A stretch of DNA of 14,217 nt, from positions 1,782 through 15,998 of the forward strand of contig JALWEA010000099.1 in assembly GCA_027039465.1 (NCBI GenBank), read 5' to 3'. Origin of the DNA: Calditrichia bacterium. GTDB lineage: Bacteria; Calditrichota; Calditrichia; Calditrichales; Calditrichaceae. A program made the position numbers and the translations under genes. Numbering within the stretch: position 1 is the stretch's first letter; each line of letters begins with the position of its first letter. Of this stretch, positions 1-7,567 are shown in pieces. The notes beneath the pieces were generated by a model. That model was not told the origin of the DNA, ran no database searches, and worked only from the letters and a program-made list of their open reading frames with translations.

Positions 1-54
1 ATCGATACTTTAAAAAACTTTAAATTGCGGCTGTTAAAAACGGATTACGTGTAA
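1..54 (+). CDS. 3' end of an upstream gene (partial)
   Basis: The first frame is open from the window edge to a TAA at 52-54 and reads IDTLKNFKLRLLKTDYV. The other two plus frames hit stops within 21 bases. Only four bases separate this stop from the ATG of the next gene, the spacing expected of a translationally coupled operon. Seventeen residues are too few to name a family. The fragment could also be a chance open frame, so the call rests mainly on the spacing. Confidence 0.4.
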   Translation: MDTLKNFKLRLLKTDYV

Positions 55-58
55 GATC

Positions 59-1174
59 ATGAAAATAGGTTCGTTAAGGGGTGGGGTGATTTTGCTTCTT
101 GCCATCGCCCTGCCCTTAGTGCTAAAGGCCCAAAACAAACATTACTTTTTTTATCGGCCGGAAATCGACTACGGATCCGAGGCGGTTTCAAATCCTTTAA
201 CATTGTTGTTAAACGGAAGCTATGATGTGTTGCGCAATGGCGGCCACCAAAACAACGGCGAATCCGTCAGTATTTTCCAATTGGATTACCGACAGGGTTT
301 TCGCAATGTTTGGGACAACATCACCAACCCGGCTTATCACATTAATCATTACGGTTGGAAGCGATTTTTAACGCAGGAAGTCTTCCCGACTAGTTTGGAT
401 GCCAATAAAGCCCAATGGTTGCCCAACTACGGACACCATATTATAGGCAGCGGCATGCTTTGGGTGCGTACGGCCGAATGGTTCGATTATCACGGTTACC
501 CTCATCCTTACTGGTTTTCTTTTTTGGTGACAACCGCCTACCAATTTATGAATGAGGTTTTGGAAAATAATCATTCCAATAGAACAAACGTTGACCCCAT
601 TGCCGACATTTTAATTTTTAATCCCTTGGGTTTTTTGGTGTTTAGTTCGCATGCCGTTCGCAAATTTTTTTCCGAAACGGTTCGCATGTACGATTGGTCG
701 CTTCAGCCTGTATTTAATCCGTTTAATGCCCATTTGCGCAATGCCGGGCTTCAATTCGCCTTTAAATATCAACCGCACTCTTTTAAGCGTACGGCCTTAT
801 TTCTTTACTACGGCATTTACGGCATCGGCGGCATCAGCTATCGCGTTAAAAAAGATTACCACCTTTCGTTCGGTCTGGGTACCGTGGTTAATCGCTTGCA
901 GGAGCACATTATTCACGGTTCCCGCCTGATTACGCCGCATACGGACGGCGCCTTGGGCATTTTCTGGGATCGCAATCATTCCGTATTGCTTTCGGCCATT
1001 TTAACCGGCCCGCGCATGTACAACGCACGCATTAATGTGTATCCGGGATTGATTTCAATCGGCAAATTCAGCCCGGGATTATTCCTGGCGTTCGGTCAGT
1101 GGGATCATTTTGTTATAGGCTTTACTTTGGCCCGCTTCCCAGTGGGGCTTGCTGCCGGCGCCGGAGGAAAGTAG
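59..1174 (+). CDS. Exported beta-rich protein of unknown function, possibly outer membrane
   Basis: The product has 371 residues. Residues 1-24 form a signal peptide: basic start, hydrophobic core ILLLAIALPLVL, likely cleavage at LKA/Q. Residues 120-200 hold a block of conserved-looking polar residues inside membrane-like sequence: N123, H126, H127, E140, E166, D179 and D183, followed by IFNPLGFLVFS. This spacing resembles DUF3943/DUF2279-type envelope proteins, but the resemblance is from memory and weak. Residues 225-365 alternate hydrophobic and polar residues with many aromatics, as in beta-barrel strands. The start is the ATG four bases after the preceding stop; no strong Shine-Dalgarno is seen, which fits coupled translation. 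No function is assigned. That it is a real exported protein is fairly sure; outer-membrane location is inferred. Confidence 0.75.
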   Translation: MKIGSLRGGVILLLAIALPLVLKAQNKHYFFYRPEIDYGSEAVSNPLTLLLNGSYDVLRNGGHQNNGESVSIFQLDYRQGFRNVWDNITNPAYHINHYGWKRFLTQEVFPTSLDANKAQWLPNYGHHIIGSGMLWVRTAEWFDYHGYPHPYWFSFLVTTAYQFMNEVLENNHSNRTNVDPIADILIFNPLGFLVFSSHAVRKFFSETVRMYDWSLQPVFNPFNAHLRNAGLQFAFKYQPHSFKRTALFLYYGIYGIGGISYRVKKDYHLSFGLGTVVNRLQEHIIHGSRLITPHTDGALGIFWDRNHSVLLSAILTGPRMYNARINVYPGLISIGKFSPGLFLAFGQWDHFVIGFTLARFPVGLAAGAGGK

Positions 1175-1193
1175 GTTAATTCGGAACCTGTTA

Positions 1194-1560
1194 TTGGGAA
1201 TTAGGAATTGGGAACTGGGAATTTGGAATTAATCTTGGCGTTATTCGTGTATGCTTTAATTCGTTATTCGGAAACCATTATTTGTGCAATGAGTGGCCTA
1301 TCCGTCCCTAAATACGATTCCGCCTGCGATTGGGAATTGGAAACTTGGAACTGGGAATTAGGAACTTTTCCAAACGAAGAAGAGATACCTAAAGCGGGAG
1401 AACCTTTAACTTCCACTTTGCGCAAAACCTGCCGCAAACTACCGCTAAACGGATATACGAATAACGAATAACGGATAACGACAACCCGACCAACCATTCC
1501 CATTTAACCATTAAACCATTCAACCTTTTTACGCTTAACGATTATACGAATAACGAATAC
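1194..1560 (+). repeat. Composite intergenic repeat, copy A (full architecture)
   Basis: In order this copy contains: an array of GGGAATTAGGAATTGGGAAC-like units (1194-1232); a TTATTCGTGTA / TTCGTTATTCGG segment; a 72-base core (1260-1331); a second GGGAATTGGAAAC-like array (to about 1371); a unique spacer (about 1373-1440); a CGAATAACGAATAACGG array (1449-1480); a CCCATTTAACCATTAAACC segment (1498-1524); and more CGAATAACGAATACACG. Copy B at 10577-10846 has the same parts in the same order on the other strand. The two cores match at 65 of 72 positions by hand alignment. No transposase or target-site duplication is visible. Confidence 0.8.
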
Positions 1561-1573
1561 ACGCTTTCCCATC

Positions 1574-1610
1574 AAAAAAGGCCACGGAAGGAGTGCCCCC
1601 GCAGCCCTTT
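1574..1610 (-). terminator. Rho-independent terminator of the protease gene
   Basis: Read on the minus strand, just after the protease stop at 1620, AAAGG(G)CTGCGG pairs with CCGTGGCCTTT. The stem has one bulged G and two wobble pairs around an 11-base loop, and runs straight into six T. Position, orientation and T-run all fit a terminator for the long minus-strand gene. Confidence 0.6.
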
Positions 1611-1619
1611 GGTTTTTAA

Positions 1620-4600
1620 TTAGCGAATCAACATCATCTTTTTGGATTGCACAAAACCCTTGTCCGTAGTCAGGCGGTAAATGTACACGCCGGAAGCCAG
1701 ATTTTTTCCGTCAAAAATAATTTCGTACGTACCGGCTGCTTTGTAACCGCTCATAAGTTCTTTTACTTTTTGACCGTTTACGTTGTAAACACTCAGATGC
1801 ACTTTAGCATCTTCGGGTAAATCAACCGTAATATGCGTAACGGGATTGAACGGATTAGGGAAGTTCTGATGCAGGGCAAAAGTTTTCGGAATAACCTGAG
1901 AAGGTAATTTAACTTTCGGATTGCTTTGTGACTCATCGGTTTTGATGATGCGATAAACAAGAGCGCTGGAATCCGCCAACTTCATTGCAAATTTTCCGCC
2001 TCTGCTCCCCAAATTTACGATAGTCGTTAATTTGAAAAACCGTTCACCGTTAGGTGACGGGTTATTCGGCAAGTCTCCATATTTCAATGGCGTTAAATTA
2101 ATGGTATCTCCGTTGTCAACGAAATTCAACGTGTAAATCAAGTCGTCATCGGCCGGTCGATTGATAACGTTTTTAAAAATGACTTCCAAATTCATGGTTA
2201 AGGGCACATTATCGCCCGAAATATTCATACTATCGGTACGTAACGCCTGATTCATTTGCAAGGTATCCTGTCCGTAAGTAAAATCATAAAAACGAATAAT
2301 AATATGTCCTTCCTGCCCGCCGTTTGCATCGGCGCTTAATTTCATATTAATTGCACCCCAATTCGGATTAACCGGCTCAATGGGAATGGCATTCGAAGGC
2401 CCGTTGACATCCGTGCGTAAAATAAACGGTGCATCGTCATAGTGCATCCAGCCGGCACCTTGAGATACATGATCGCAAACGGAAGGATAATGACCTGTAC
2501 CGAAATAAGAATACCCGTAATAATTCTGATTAACAAAATGTTTCCGATAAATCCCGCCGTTTTTCTCGTAAAAGATATAGGCCGTTTGATCTTCAAGCGC
2601 TGTTACGGAAGGATTATAAACACTGTAATCGGAAGATTTGATTTCCGTTACCGTACCATAAGGTACAACGTTTCCAGGCGGAGGCGCTGCGGATGAAATG
2701 GTATTGCCCGAAGAACCCGGCATATACATGCGATAAAGAACTTCGTTCTTCTGATCCTCGGTGTTGTATGCGCTCCAAACCACATGGCAATAACCGTTCA
2801 TGATGCTGACATTCGGATGGCTTTGATCGGAATAGGTATCATCGTCATTGGAAACTTGTTCTTCGCCTCCCCAGGTTAAAACGCCATTATCCCACCAGGC
2901 GGTTGTTATGAATACCTGGCCGTTATGATCAAACGCCATGGCAATTTGTTCGTTGTTGATTGAATGATAGGCATCGGCGCTGAGCGACGGATTAGACCCG
3001 GTTTCTTCATGAGTTGGCATATACAAGCCGTCTTCATAGGTATAAACATCTATCTTCGAAGATGAATATTGATACCCAACGGCAATGACCGGTTGGAAAT
3101 CACCGGAAGCGTCATTTCGTTTTATAATGGTCACGGAAGTGGTCGGAGAAGCTGAGCCCGCATCTTTGGAGAAGGCATCAACCACATCACTTTCAGACCA
3201 GGCAGGCGTTGCATCATCGTAATTGATATGCCTTTCGAAAACCGCAAAATTCTGATCATCGTAATTTTCAATATAAACAATGTAAACATGATCGCCAAAT
3301 GCAGCAATGGAAGGAGCCGAATAATAGGAGCCGTCTTCATCCCTGTCCAAACGAATTTCTTTTGACCATGTTTTTCCGTCATCGTTTGAATAGGCATACC
3401 AGATCTTTTGATCGTCCACGTAAACCCAATGCAGTTTACCGTCGTTGGTTTTGGCAAATTTACGGGCATTATTGGTGGCCGTGGCATTTTGCACATTAGA
3501 ACATAAATGCCCTTTGTACACCGCGCGCGCTTCGGTATTAGGCTGGTGGAAAACTACCGGTGTCTGCTGCTTGTCCGGCGATTGGAAACTCACATCCGTA
3601 CCTTCCCATTTTAAGAAGTAACCGGTTATGGTTTCACTATGAGCAGTAAATGATTGCTGATCTTTTGCTTTGACGGAGTAATATGGTTTATTAGGATCAT
3701 TCGGATCTGGGTTTTGATCCAAAAAAACACCCTGATGATCCGAATCAAGACTTAAAGTCAACGTGGAATCATAAGAATGAAAAATGGCCTCTGTCCCGCG
3801 ATTTCGCAATCCGTAAGTGGTTTCCACGGTATCGCGCAGCCATGGATCAGAAAATGATACGGAACCTATACCGCCGGAAGTTAAGGATGCTTTTATTGAA
3901 GCCGAATAAGCTTTAGCGAACTGCGCATCAATTTCATTTGTATTTTTATCAATAGTAAAAGAATGTTTGATAATGTAGGAGCTATCGTTTACCCAATATT
4001 TAAATTTTTCATTTTGGTAAATATTCGTATCCGCTTTTAAGATTTGATTACTTCCTAATGACCAGGAAAATTGATATGGTGTATCATAGCCATTCCATTG
4101 TGATTCCCAGTGAAATACTTTATCGCCTATAACCGAAATTGAATCCGTACTTAATTCGTCAACCCATATTTTTAATGGACCGCCTCCTAAAGTTTCATAA
4201 GCATTTGCTTTTCCATAACCGGAATGCTTATGCCAAACTCCACCGCTATATCCGTCAATACCATCAGCATTTTGTGTCAAGGCGTTATAAAAATCCTCAT
4301 GCGTTTTATTTTGATCTTTGTAATAGTTTCTATAAAGTGCTGCAATTCCTGCAATATGAGGCGCAGATGCAGACGTACCATAAAACGTTTCAAACGGCGT
4401 TCCTACAAGTGATGTATTAACTCCGTCTGTAGCCGTGATAGTTGGTGTATAACGGGTTGAATATCCCGAGGTTTTTTCATAAAGAACAGTAGGTCCGTAA
4501 GAACTAAAATATTCAATATGTAATGTATCTTCGGCAGGATAGGCTGCTACCGAAATAGCGCCTTCGGCGGCAGCATGTCCGAAAATTTGATCTTTATCCT

Positions 4601-5981
4601 CTTCTCCATAATCATGCGTATATTTTAAATCCCGATTTATGGCCAGAACTTTAAATTTACGATTTGCAAAATCACCTTTAACATATTTTACCAAAATATT
4701 TAAATTTTCAGTAGTATTAAGATAATTTCTGTAACTAACAATTTCAATCGGATTATTTGATCCATTAGGATCTTGTATGGTTCTGCCTCCTTCACCTACA
4801 ATTTCATTATTACTATTAATAATATATAAATCCAAATCCAGATCAGGGTGATTCCAATCATCCGCCCACTGAAGAACAAAAGTTGTATATCCCGTATCAA
4901 CAGTAACCGTATTAGTTGTATCAAGTTTATCATTGCTTTTATCATTATAAAATATTACCCAGTTATTAGCATTTAAAGAATTTGAGTTTAATTCTCCGGT
5001 ATACATTGACTTTGCAAAATTTCCTGCGGATGATACATATATTATGTCGTCAAGGTTAATCTTATTTGTAATATCTTGGGCCAATTCACTATCGGTAAAC
5101 CAAGGCTCATCAGCAAAACCGACGTCGTCCACTATTATTTTACATCCTTGACTAATTAGATCATTAACAGTTTGTGACATTTGTTCATAAGTGCCATCGC
5201 CATATAAGTAACTTCCGAACATTAATTCGCAGTTTGGGGCAATATCGTAAATAATTTCCATCATCGCCCGTGCTTCCATTCCTGCCGTATTCGCCAAATT
5301 TTCATGTCCTTGTAAAATGGAAACCATCCCCAAATCACCTGAATATTGGGAATCAGTATATCCTTTAATTCCATCGGATATAACACCTATTTTAATACCG
5401 GTACCGTCAACATTTTTTTGTTCTCTTGCCAACCGGGCAAAAAGTTGTTCGTCTCCTTGCGTTGTGTATGATCCCACTTTGGTATAAGGTTTAAGAATAG
5501 GAAGTATTGAGGCCGTACGATTGTCTTTGGCAATGGTCCATATTTTGTCAAATGGAATGTAACAGGAAATCTTTGGTCTTGAATTTTTTATAAAGTACTG
5601 TGGATAATAAGCGAATATTATTGTTACCGATTGGATTTTTAACCATTCTTTGTATTTTTCGAAATCAGCTTCGGACATATCCTCCTTCAGTAATATTCTT
5701 AATTTTAAAGCTCCGACACTATTAATTTTTAATATATTATCACAATAATTTTGTTTTATCTCTTTGATATCGGTTATCTTGCCTTTATTTATAGCCGTTT
5801 GTATTTTTGAAATTTTGCTAAGAACATAACTATCAATTTTCTTTTTATATGGAGGCAATTTTGCCTTTTGGCTTTCTATTTTATTTACTTGTTGATTAAT
5901 ATGTTTATGAAATTTTTGCGAAATGTACGAAGCATTAGCACTAACAAATGTAAATAATAAAATAAACAGAATAACTCGCAT
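1620..5981 (-). CDS. Secreted subtilase-like (S8-type) multidomain protein with C-terminal sorting tail
   Basis: The product has 1453 residues. Residues 1-17 are a signal peptide (cleavage near ANA/S), followed by a charged propeptide-like region to about 180. The peptidase S8 fold spans about 190-600: the Asp motif IGVISDGI (D203), the oxyanion Asn in SSAGN (N321) and the Ser motif GTSASAPHIAG (S537). Where subtilisins have HGT, this protein has EARAMMEII, placing E236 at the His position, so catalysis may differ or be lost. Residues about 360-450 form a PPC/P-domain-like beta insert between N321 and S537. Residues about 830-1175 look like a BNR/sialidase-type propeller with an Asp-box (865-872, SNDDGKTW). 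Residues 1368-1453 are the FCB-type sorting tail (NFPNPFNPVT). An AAAGGAG sits six bases before the ATG. The N-terminal half of the gene is far more A+T-rich than the C-terminal half. Cell-surface or secreted location is well supported; the substrate is unknown. Confidence 0.93.
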   Translation of the reverse strand: MRVILFILLFTFVSANASYISQKFHKHINQQVNKIESQKAKLPPYKKKIDSYVLSKISKIQTAINKGKITDIKEIKQNYCDNILKINSVGALKLRILLKEDMSEADFEKYKEWLKIQSVTIIFAYYPQYFIKNSRPKISCYIPFDKIWTIAKDNRTASILPILKPYTKVGSYTTQGDEQLFARLAREQKNVDGTGIKIGVISDGIKGYTDSQYSGDLGMVSILQGHENLANTAGMEARAMMEIIYDIAPNCELMFGSYLYGDGTYEQMSQTVNDLISQGCKIIVDDVGFADEPWFTDSELAQDITNKINLDDIIYVSSAGNFAKSMYTGELNSNSLNANNWVIFYNDKSNDKLDTTNTVTVDTGYTTFVLQWADDWNHPDLDLDLYIINSNNEIVGEGGRTIQDPNGSNNPIEIVSYRNYLNTTENLNILVKYVKGDFANRKFKVLAINRDLKYTHDYGEEDKDQIFGHAAAEGAISVAAYPAEDTLHIEYFSSYGPTVLYEKTSGYSTRYTPTITATDGVNTSLVGTPFETFYGTSASAPHIAGIAALYRNYYKDQNKTHEDFYNALTQNADGIDGYSGGVWHKHSGYGKANAYETLGGGPLKIWVDELSTDSISVIGDKVFHWESQWNGYDTPYQFSWSLGSNQILKADTNIYQNEKFKYWVNDSSYIIKHSFTIDKNTNEIDAQFAKAYSASIKASLTSGGIGSVSFSDPWLRDTVETTYGLRNRGTEAIFHSYDSTLTLSLDSDHQGVFLDQNPDPNDPNKPYYSVKAKDQQSFTAHSETITGYFLKWEGTDVSFQSPDKQQTPVVFHQPNTEARAVYKGHLCSNVQNATATNNARKFAKTNDGKLHWVYVDDQKIWYAYSNDDGKTWSKEIRLDRDEDGSYYSAPSIAAFGDHVYIVYIENYDDQNFAVFERHINYDDATPAWSESDVVDAFSKDAGSASPTTSVTIIKRNDASGDFQPVIAVGYQYSSSKIDVYTYEDGLYMPTHEETGSNPSLSADAYHSINNEQIAMAFDHNGQVFITTAWWDNGVLTWGGEEQVSNDDDTYSDQSHPNVSIMNGYCHVVWSAYNTEDQKNEVLYRMYMPGSSGNTISSAAPPPGNVVPYGTVTEIKSSDYSVYNPSVTALEDQTAYIFYEKNGGIYRKHFVNQNYYGYSYFGTGHYPSVCDHVSQGAGWMHYDDAPFILRTDVNGPSNAIPIEPVNPNWGAINMKLSADANGGQEGHIIIRFYDFTYGQDTLQMNQALRTDSMNISGDNVPLTMNLEVIFKNVINRPADDDLIYTLNFVDNGDTINLTPLKYGDLPNNPSPNGERFFKLTTIVNLGSRGGKFAMKLADSSALVYRIIKTDESQSNPKVKLPSQVIPKTFALHQNFPNPFNPVTHITVDLPEDAKVHLSVYNVNGQKVKELMSGYKAAGTYEIIFDGKNLASGVYIYRLTTDKGFVQSKKMMLIR

Positions 5982-6008
5982 TATTTACTCCTTTCAAATT
6001 TTGACTTC

Positions 6009-6050
6009 AAGGGCAAACATGCTTATTTTCTGTTTGCCCTTTTTGTTTTT
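6009..6050 (+). terminator. Plus-strand intrinsic terminator 1, in the protease leader
   Basis: AAGGGCAAAC (6009-6018) pairs perfectly with GTTTGCCCTT (6032-6041) around a 13-base loop. The plus strand continues as TTTTTGTTTTT. Read on the minus strand there is no T-run after the hairpin, so it can terminate only plus-strand transcription, although both flanking genes are on the minus strand. Confidence 0.65.
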
Positions 6051-6069
6051 CGTCCAAATAACCAAGGGT

Positions 6070-6106
6070 AACCCGGAATGTGCCGCTAACACATTTCGGG
6101 TTTTTT
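6070..6106 (+). terminator. Plus-strand intrinsic terminator 2, in the protease leader
   Basis: A 13-bp stem (6070-6082 with 6090-6102) encloses a 7-base loop, and six T follow at 6101-6106. One pair is G-U on the plus strand (6076 with 6096); on the minus strand it would be a C-A mismatch. This also points to the plus strand as the functional orientation. No plus-strand gene that would need this terminator is visible upstream. Confidence 0.7.
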
Positions 6107-6128
6107 AATTAAATACAAGCATACGCAT
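6105..6128 (-). other. Candidate leader mini-ORF with near-perfect Shine-Dalgarno
   Basis: On the minus strand, just after the lipoprotein stop, AAAGGAGGTGAT (6138-6127) is an almost ideal complement to the 16S rRNA tail. It is followed by ATG (6122-6120), or a nearer ATG at 6128-6126, then by codons giving M-L-V-F-N (or M-R-M-L-V-F-N) and a stop at 6107-6105. The spacing to the second ATG is eight bases. The mini-ORF overlaps the second hairpin upstream of the protease gene. It could be a leader peptide, the decayed start of a lost gene, or a chance match. Confidence 0.35.
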
Positions 6129-6146
6129 CACCTCCTTTTTAAATAC

Positions 6147-7460
6147 TTATCTTTTTAAAATGACGACATAAGCTGCCCTGCCTTTATGGCCAACTGCAGC
6201 AATTATATTTTTTTTAACAAAAACAGAATATAGATGTCCGGAAGGAAAGTCCTTATTAAAAACAAATTTCCAGCTTATTCCGTTAAAATGAAATATCTGC
6301 CCGAAGGCATCAACCACAAACAGATCATTGTAATCATTTCCGCTTATTTTATTCATAAAATATCTATTACTGTCATTTAAAATTTGCCATTTTCTATTTA
6401 TAACTTTTCTGAATATTCCATCCCCGCAGCTATAAATTACATTTTTATTTTTAAACCAAACGGAATAGGGTTTACGGTCGGAAAAAGGCCAATTAAAATG
6501 TTTAACAACACTATTCGATACGATTTGACCTATTATTTTTTCTCCGGTGTTTGAATAATGGGTTGCGGCAAACAATATATAATTTTTACGGCCGTAAATA
6601 TCTCTAATGTGTGCCGTAGTCCCGCTCTCAATCCTTGTCCATTGCCGGCCATCGTAATGCGCTATCAATCCGTTGTTGCCTACAACATATAAATCATTAT
6701 CAGAAGTGCCCCAGATTTTATTTATTGAAACAGGAGTACATTGATTTTTAACCTGAATTCCATTTTTAATAAATGTTATTTCTGAGCCAGAGGAAATAAA
6801 TATCGTATAGTTTACAACATAGACAGACCTTGCAGGATATTGAAACATACTACCGTGAGTACAAAATGTATGGAATAATATTTTTTTTAATTCCCATTTC
6901 TCCCCATCCCAATGTGCCGCATTGTATTTATCATTTTCAGTGTAAATCTCACCAACCGCCCAAATATCGTTCTCATCAATAATGACCACGTCGTAAAAAC
7001 TGCTGCTGCCGCCCTGCCCGCCAAATTCAAAAGACTGCCAGGTAAAGTTGTGGGAAGTGGTGTCCATGGTGGTCACTGGTAGCCGGTTGCCGGTTGCCTG
7101 TAGCTTGCCGTTCTTTAAAACTTTGGCGCTAAAGGAATAAGTCGTGGCCGGTTGCAGGCCGTCAACATAAAGCACGGAGTCAGCGTTTGTTAACGGTTTG
7201 TTTACAATCAGGCTGTCGTTGCGGTAAAGTTGTAATTTTAAATCGGAAGAATCGTTCTGTGCTATTTGCGTTTTCAACTTTAGCCAGGCTTCGGTGCAGG
7301 AAACATCGGCTACGGTAAGTTGCAGGGATTGCGGGTTGGAGATGGGCTCGGTACTGCGTTTGCAAGATGAAAACAGGAAAAAGGAAAAAAGAAAAAGGAA
7401 AAAGGAAAATTTTAAGACAAAAGACATAAGACAAAAGACAAAAGATTTCTTTGCTTGCAT
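6147..7460 (-). CDS. Surface lipoprotein with FN3-like domain and propeller-like region
   Basis: The product has 437 residues from the chosen ATG at 7460, which has GGAG eight bases upstream. A longer frame exists from a TTG at 7562, but it would bury the signal peptide behind 34 odd residues and has no ribosome binding site. Residues 1-32 are a very Phe-rich lipoprotein signal ending FSSC, with C33 as the lipidation site; a phenylalanine at -3 is unusual for a lipobox. Residues about 45-134 resemble an FN3-type sandwich (a TEAWLKLK strand and DGLQPATTYSFSAKV). Residues about 137-437 contain repeats of the form DIWAVGE, DLYVVGNNGLIAHYDGRQW and DLFVVDAFGQIFHFNGISW, typical of Ycf48/BNR-like propellers in FCB surface lipoproteins. 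A binding or scaffolding role is likely but the ligand is unknown. It may be co-transcribed with the protease 165 bases downstream. Confidence 0.85.
   Translation of the reverse strand: MQAKKSFVFCLMSFVLKFSFFLFLFSFFLFSSCKRSTEPISNPQSLQLTVADVSCTEAWLKLKTQIAQNDSSDLKLQLYRNDSLIVNKPLTNADSVLYVDGLQPATTYSFSAKVLKNGKLQATGNRLPVTTMDTTSHNFTWQSFEFGGQGGSSSFYDVVIIDENDIWAVGEIYTENDKYNAAHWDGEKWELKKILFHTFCTHGSMFQYPARSVYVVNYTIFISSGSEITFIKNGIQVKNQCTPVSINKIWGTSDNDLYVVGNNGLIAHYDGRQWTRIESGTTAHIRDIYGRKNYILFAATHYSNTGEKIIGQIVSNSVVKHFNWPFSDRKPYSVWFKNKNVIYSCGDGIFRKVINRKWQILNDSNRYFMNKISGNDYNDLFVVDAFGQIFHFNGISWKFVFNKDFPSGHLYSVFVKKNIIAAVGHKGRAAYVVILKR
7371..7445 (-). repeat. Short-period repeat encoding the lipoprotein signal peptide
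   Basis: On the plus strand this stretch is an array of GGAAAAAG-like units followed by AGACAAAAGACATAAGAC-like units. Read on the minus strand in the lipoprotein frame it encodes residues 6-30, that is, the whole hydrophobic signal core. Another minus-strand frame across the same bases is also open and equally Phe/Leu-rich. The array looks like intergenic low-complexity DNA captured into a gene. Confidence 0.75.
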
Positions 7461-7567
7461 AGATTGATCTCCGGTTGTTGAGTTTAACGGTAAAAAGTAA
7501 AAAAGGTTAAGGCGGGTAGCGGCGGTTCGGGGCATACGTCTCCCGTTCAGAAAATTCCGCAAACTGC

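Larger units (their letters stand above)
1175..1619. other. Intergenic gap filled mostly by repeats
   Basis: No credible gene lies in these 445 bases. The gap separates a plus-strand gene from a minus-strand gene that converge on it. It holds composite repeat copy A (1194-1560) and the terminator of the minus-strand protease (1574-1610). Short open frames here translate the repeat arrays and lack ribosome binding sites. No terminator for the plus-strand gene ending at 1174 could be found. Confidence 0.7.

Noticed and set aside
1208..1471. 87-codon plus-strand open frame
   Set aside because: It runs through the repeat arrays and the core of copy A, has a repetitive low-complexity translation and no ribosome binding site.
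1498..1560. CRISPR array
   Set aside because: The repeat units are only about 7-14 bases, abut one another with no constant-length unique spacers, and no cas gene is present.
3131..3496. 121-codon minus-strand open frame
   Set aside because: It lies wholly within the protease gene in another frame and shows no recognisable domain; the protease frame has clear domains over the same bases.
5923..6108. 61-codon plus-strand open frame
   Set aside because: It is antisense to the start of the protease gene and reads through both terminator hairpins; the open frame follows from A+T-rich sequence rather than coding.
6127..6138. 3' end of a 16S rRNA gene on the plus strand (ATCACCTCCTTT)
   Set aside because: Only this 12-base match exists, with no other rRNA sequence around it; it is better read as a strong Shine-Dalgarno on the minus strand.
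7461..7562. 34-residue N-terminal extension of the propeller lipoprotein from a TTG start
   Set aside because: There is no ribosome binding site, and it would put polar residues ahead of an otherwise complete lipoprotein signal that has GGAG and ATG in the right place.
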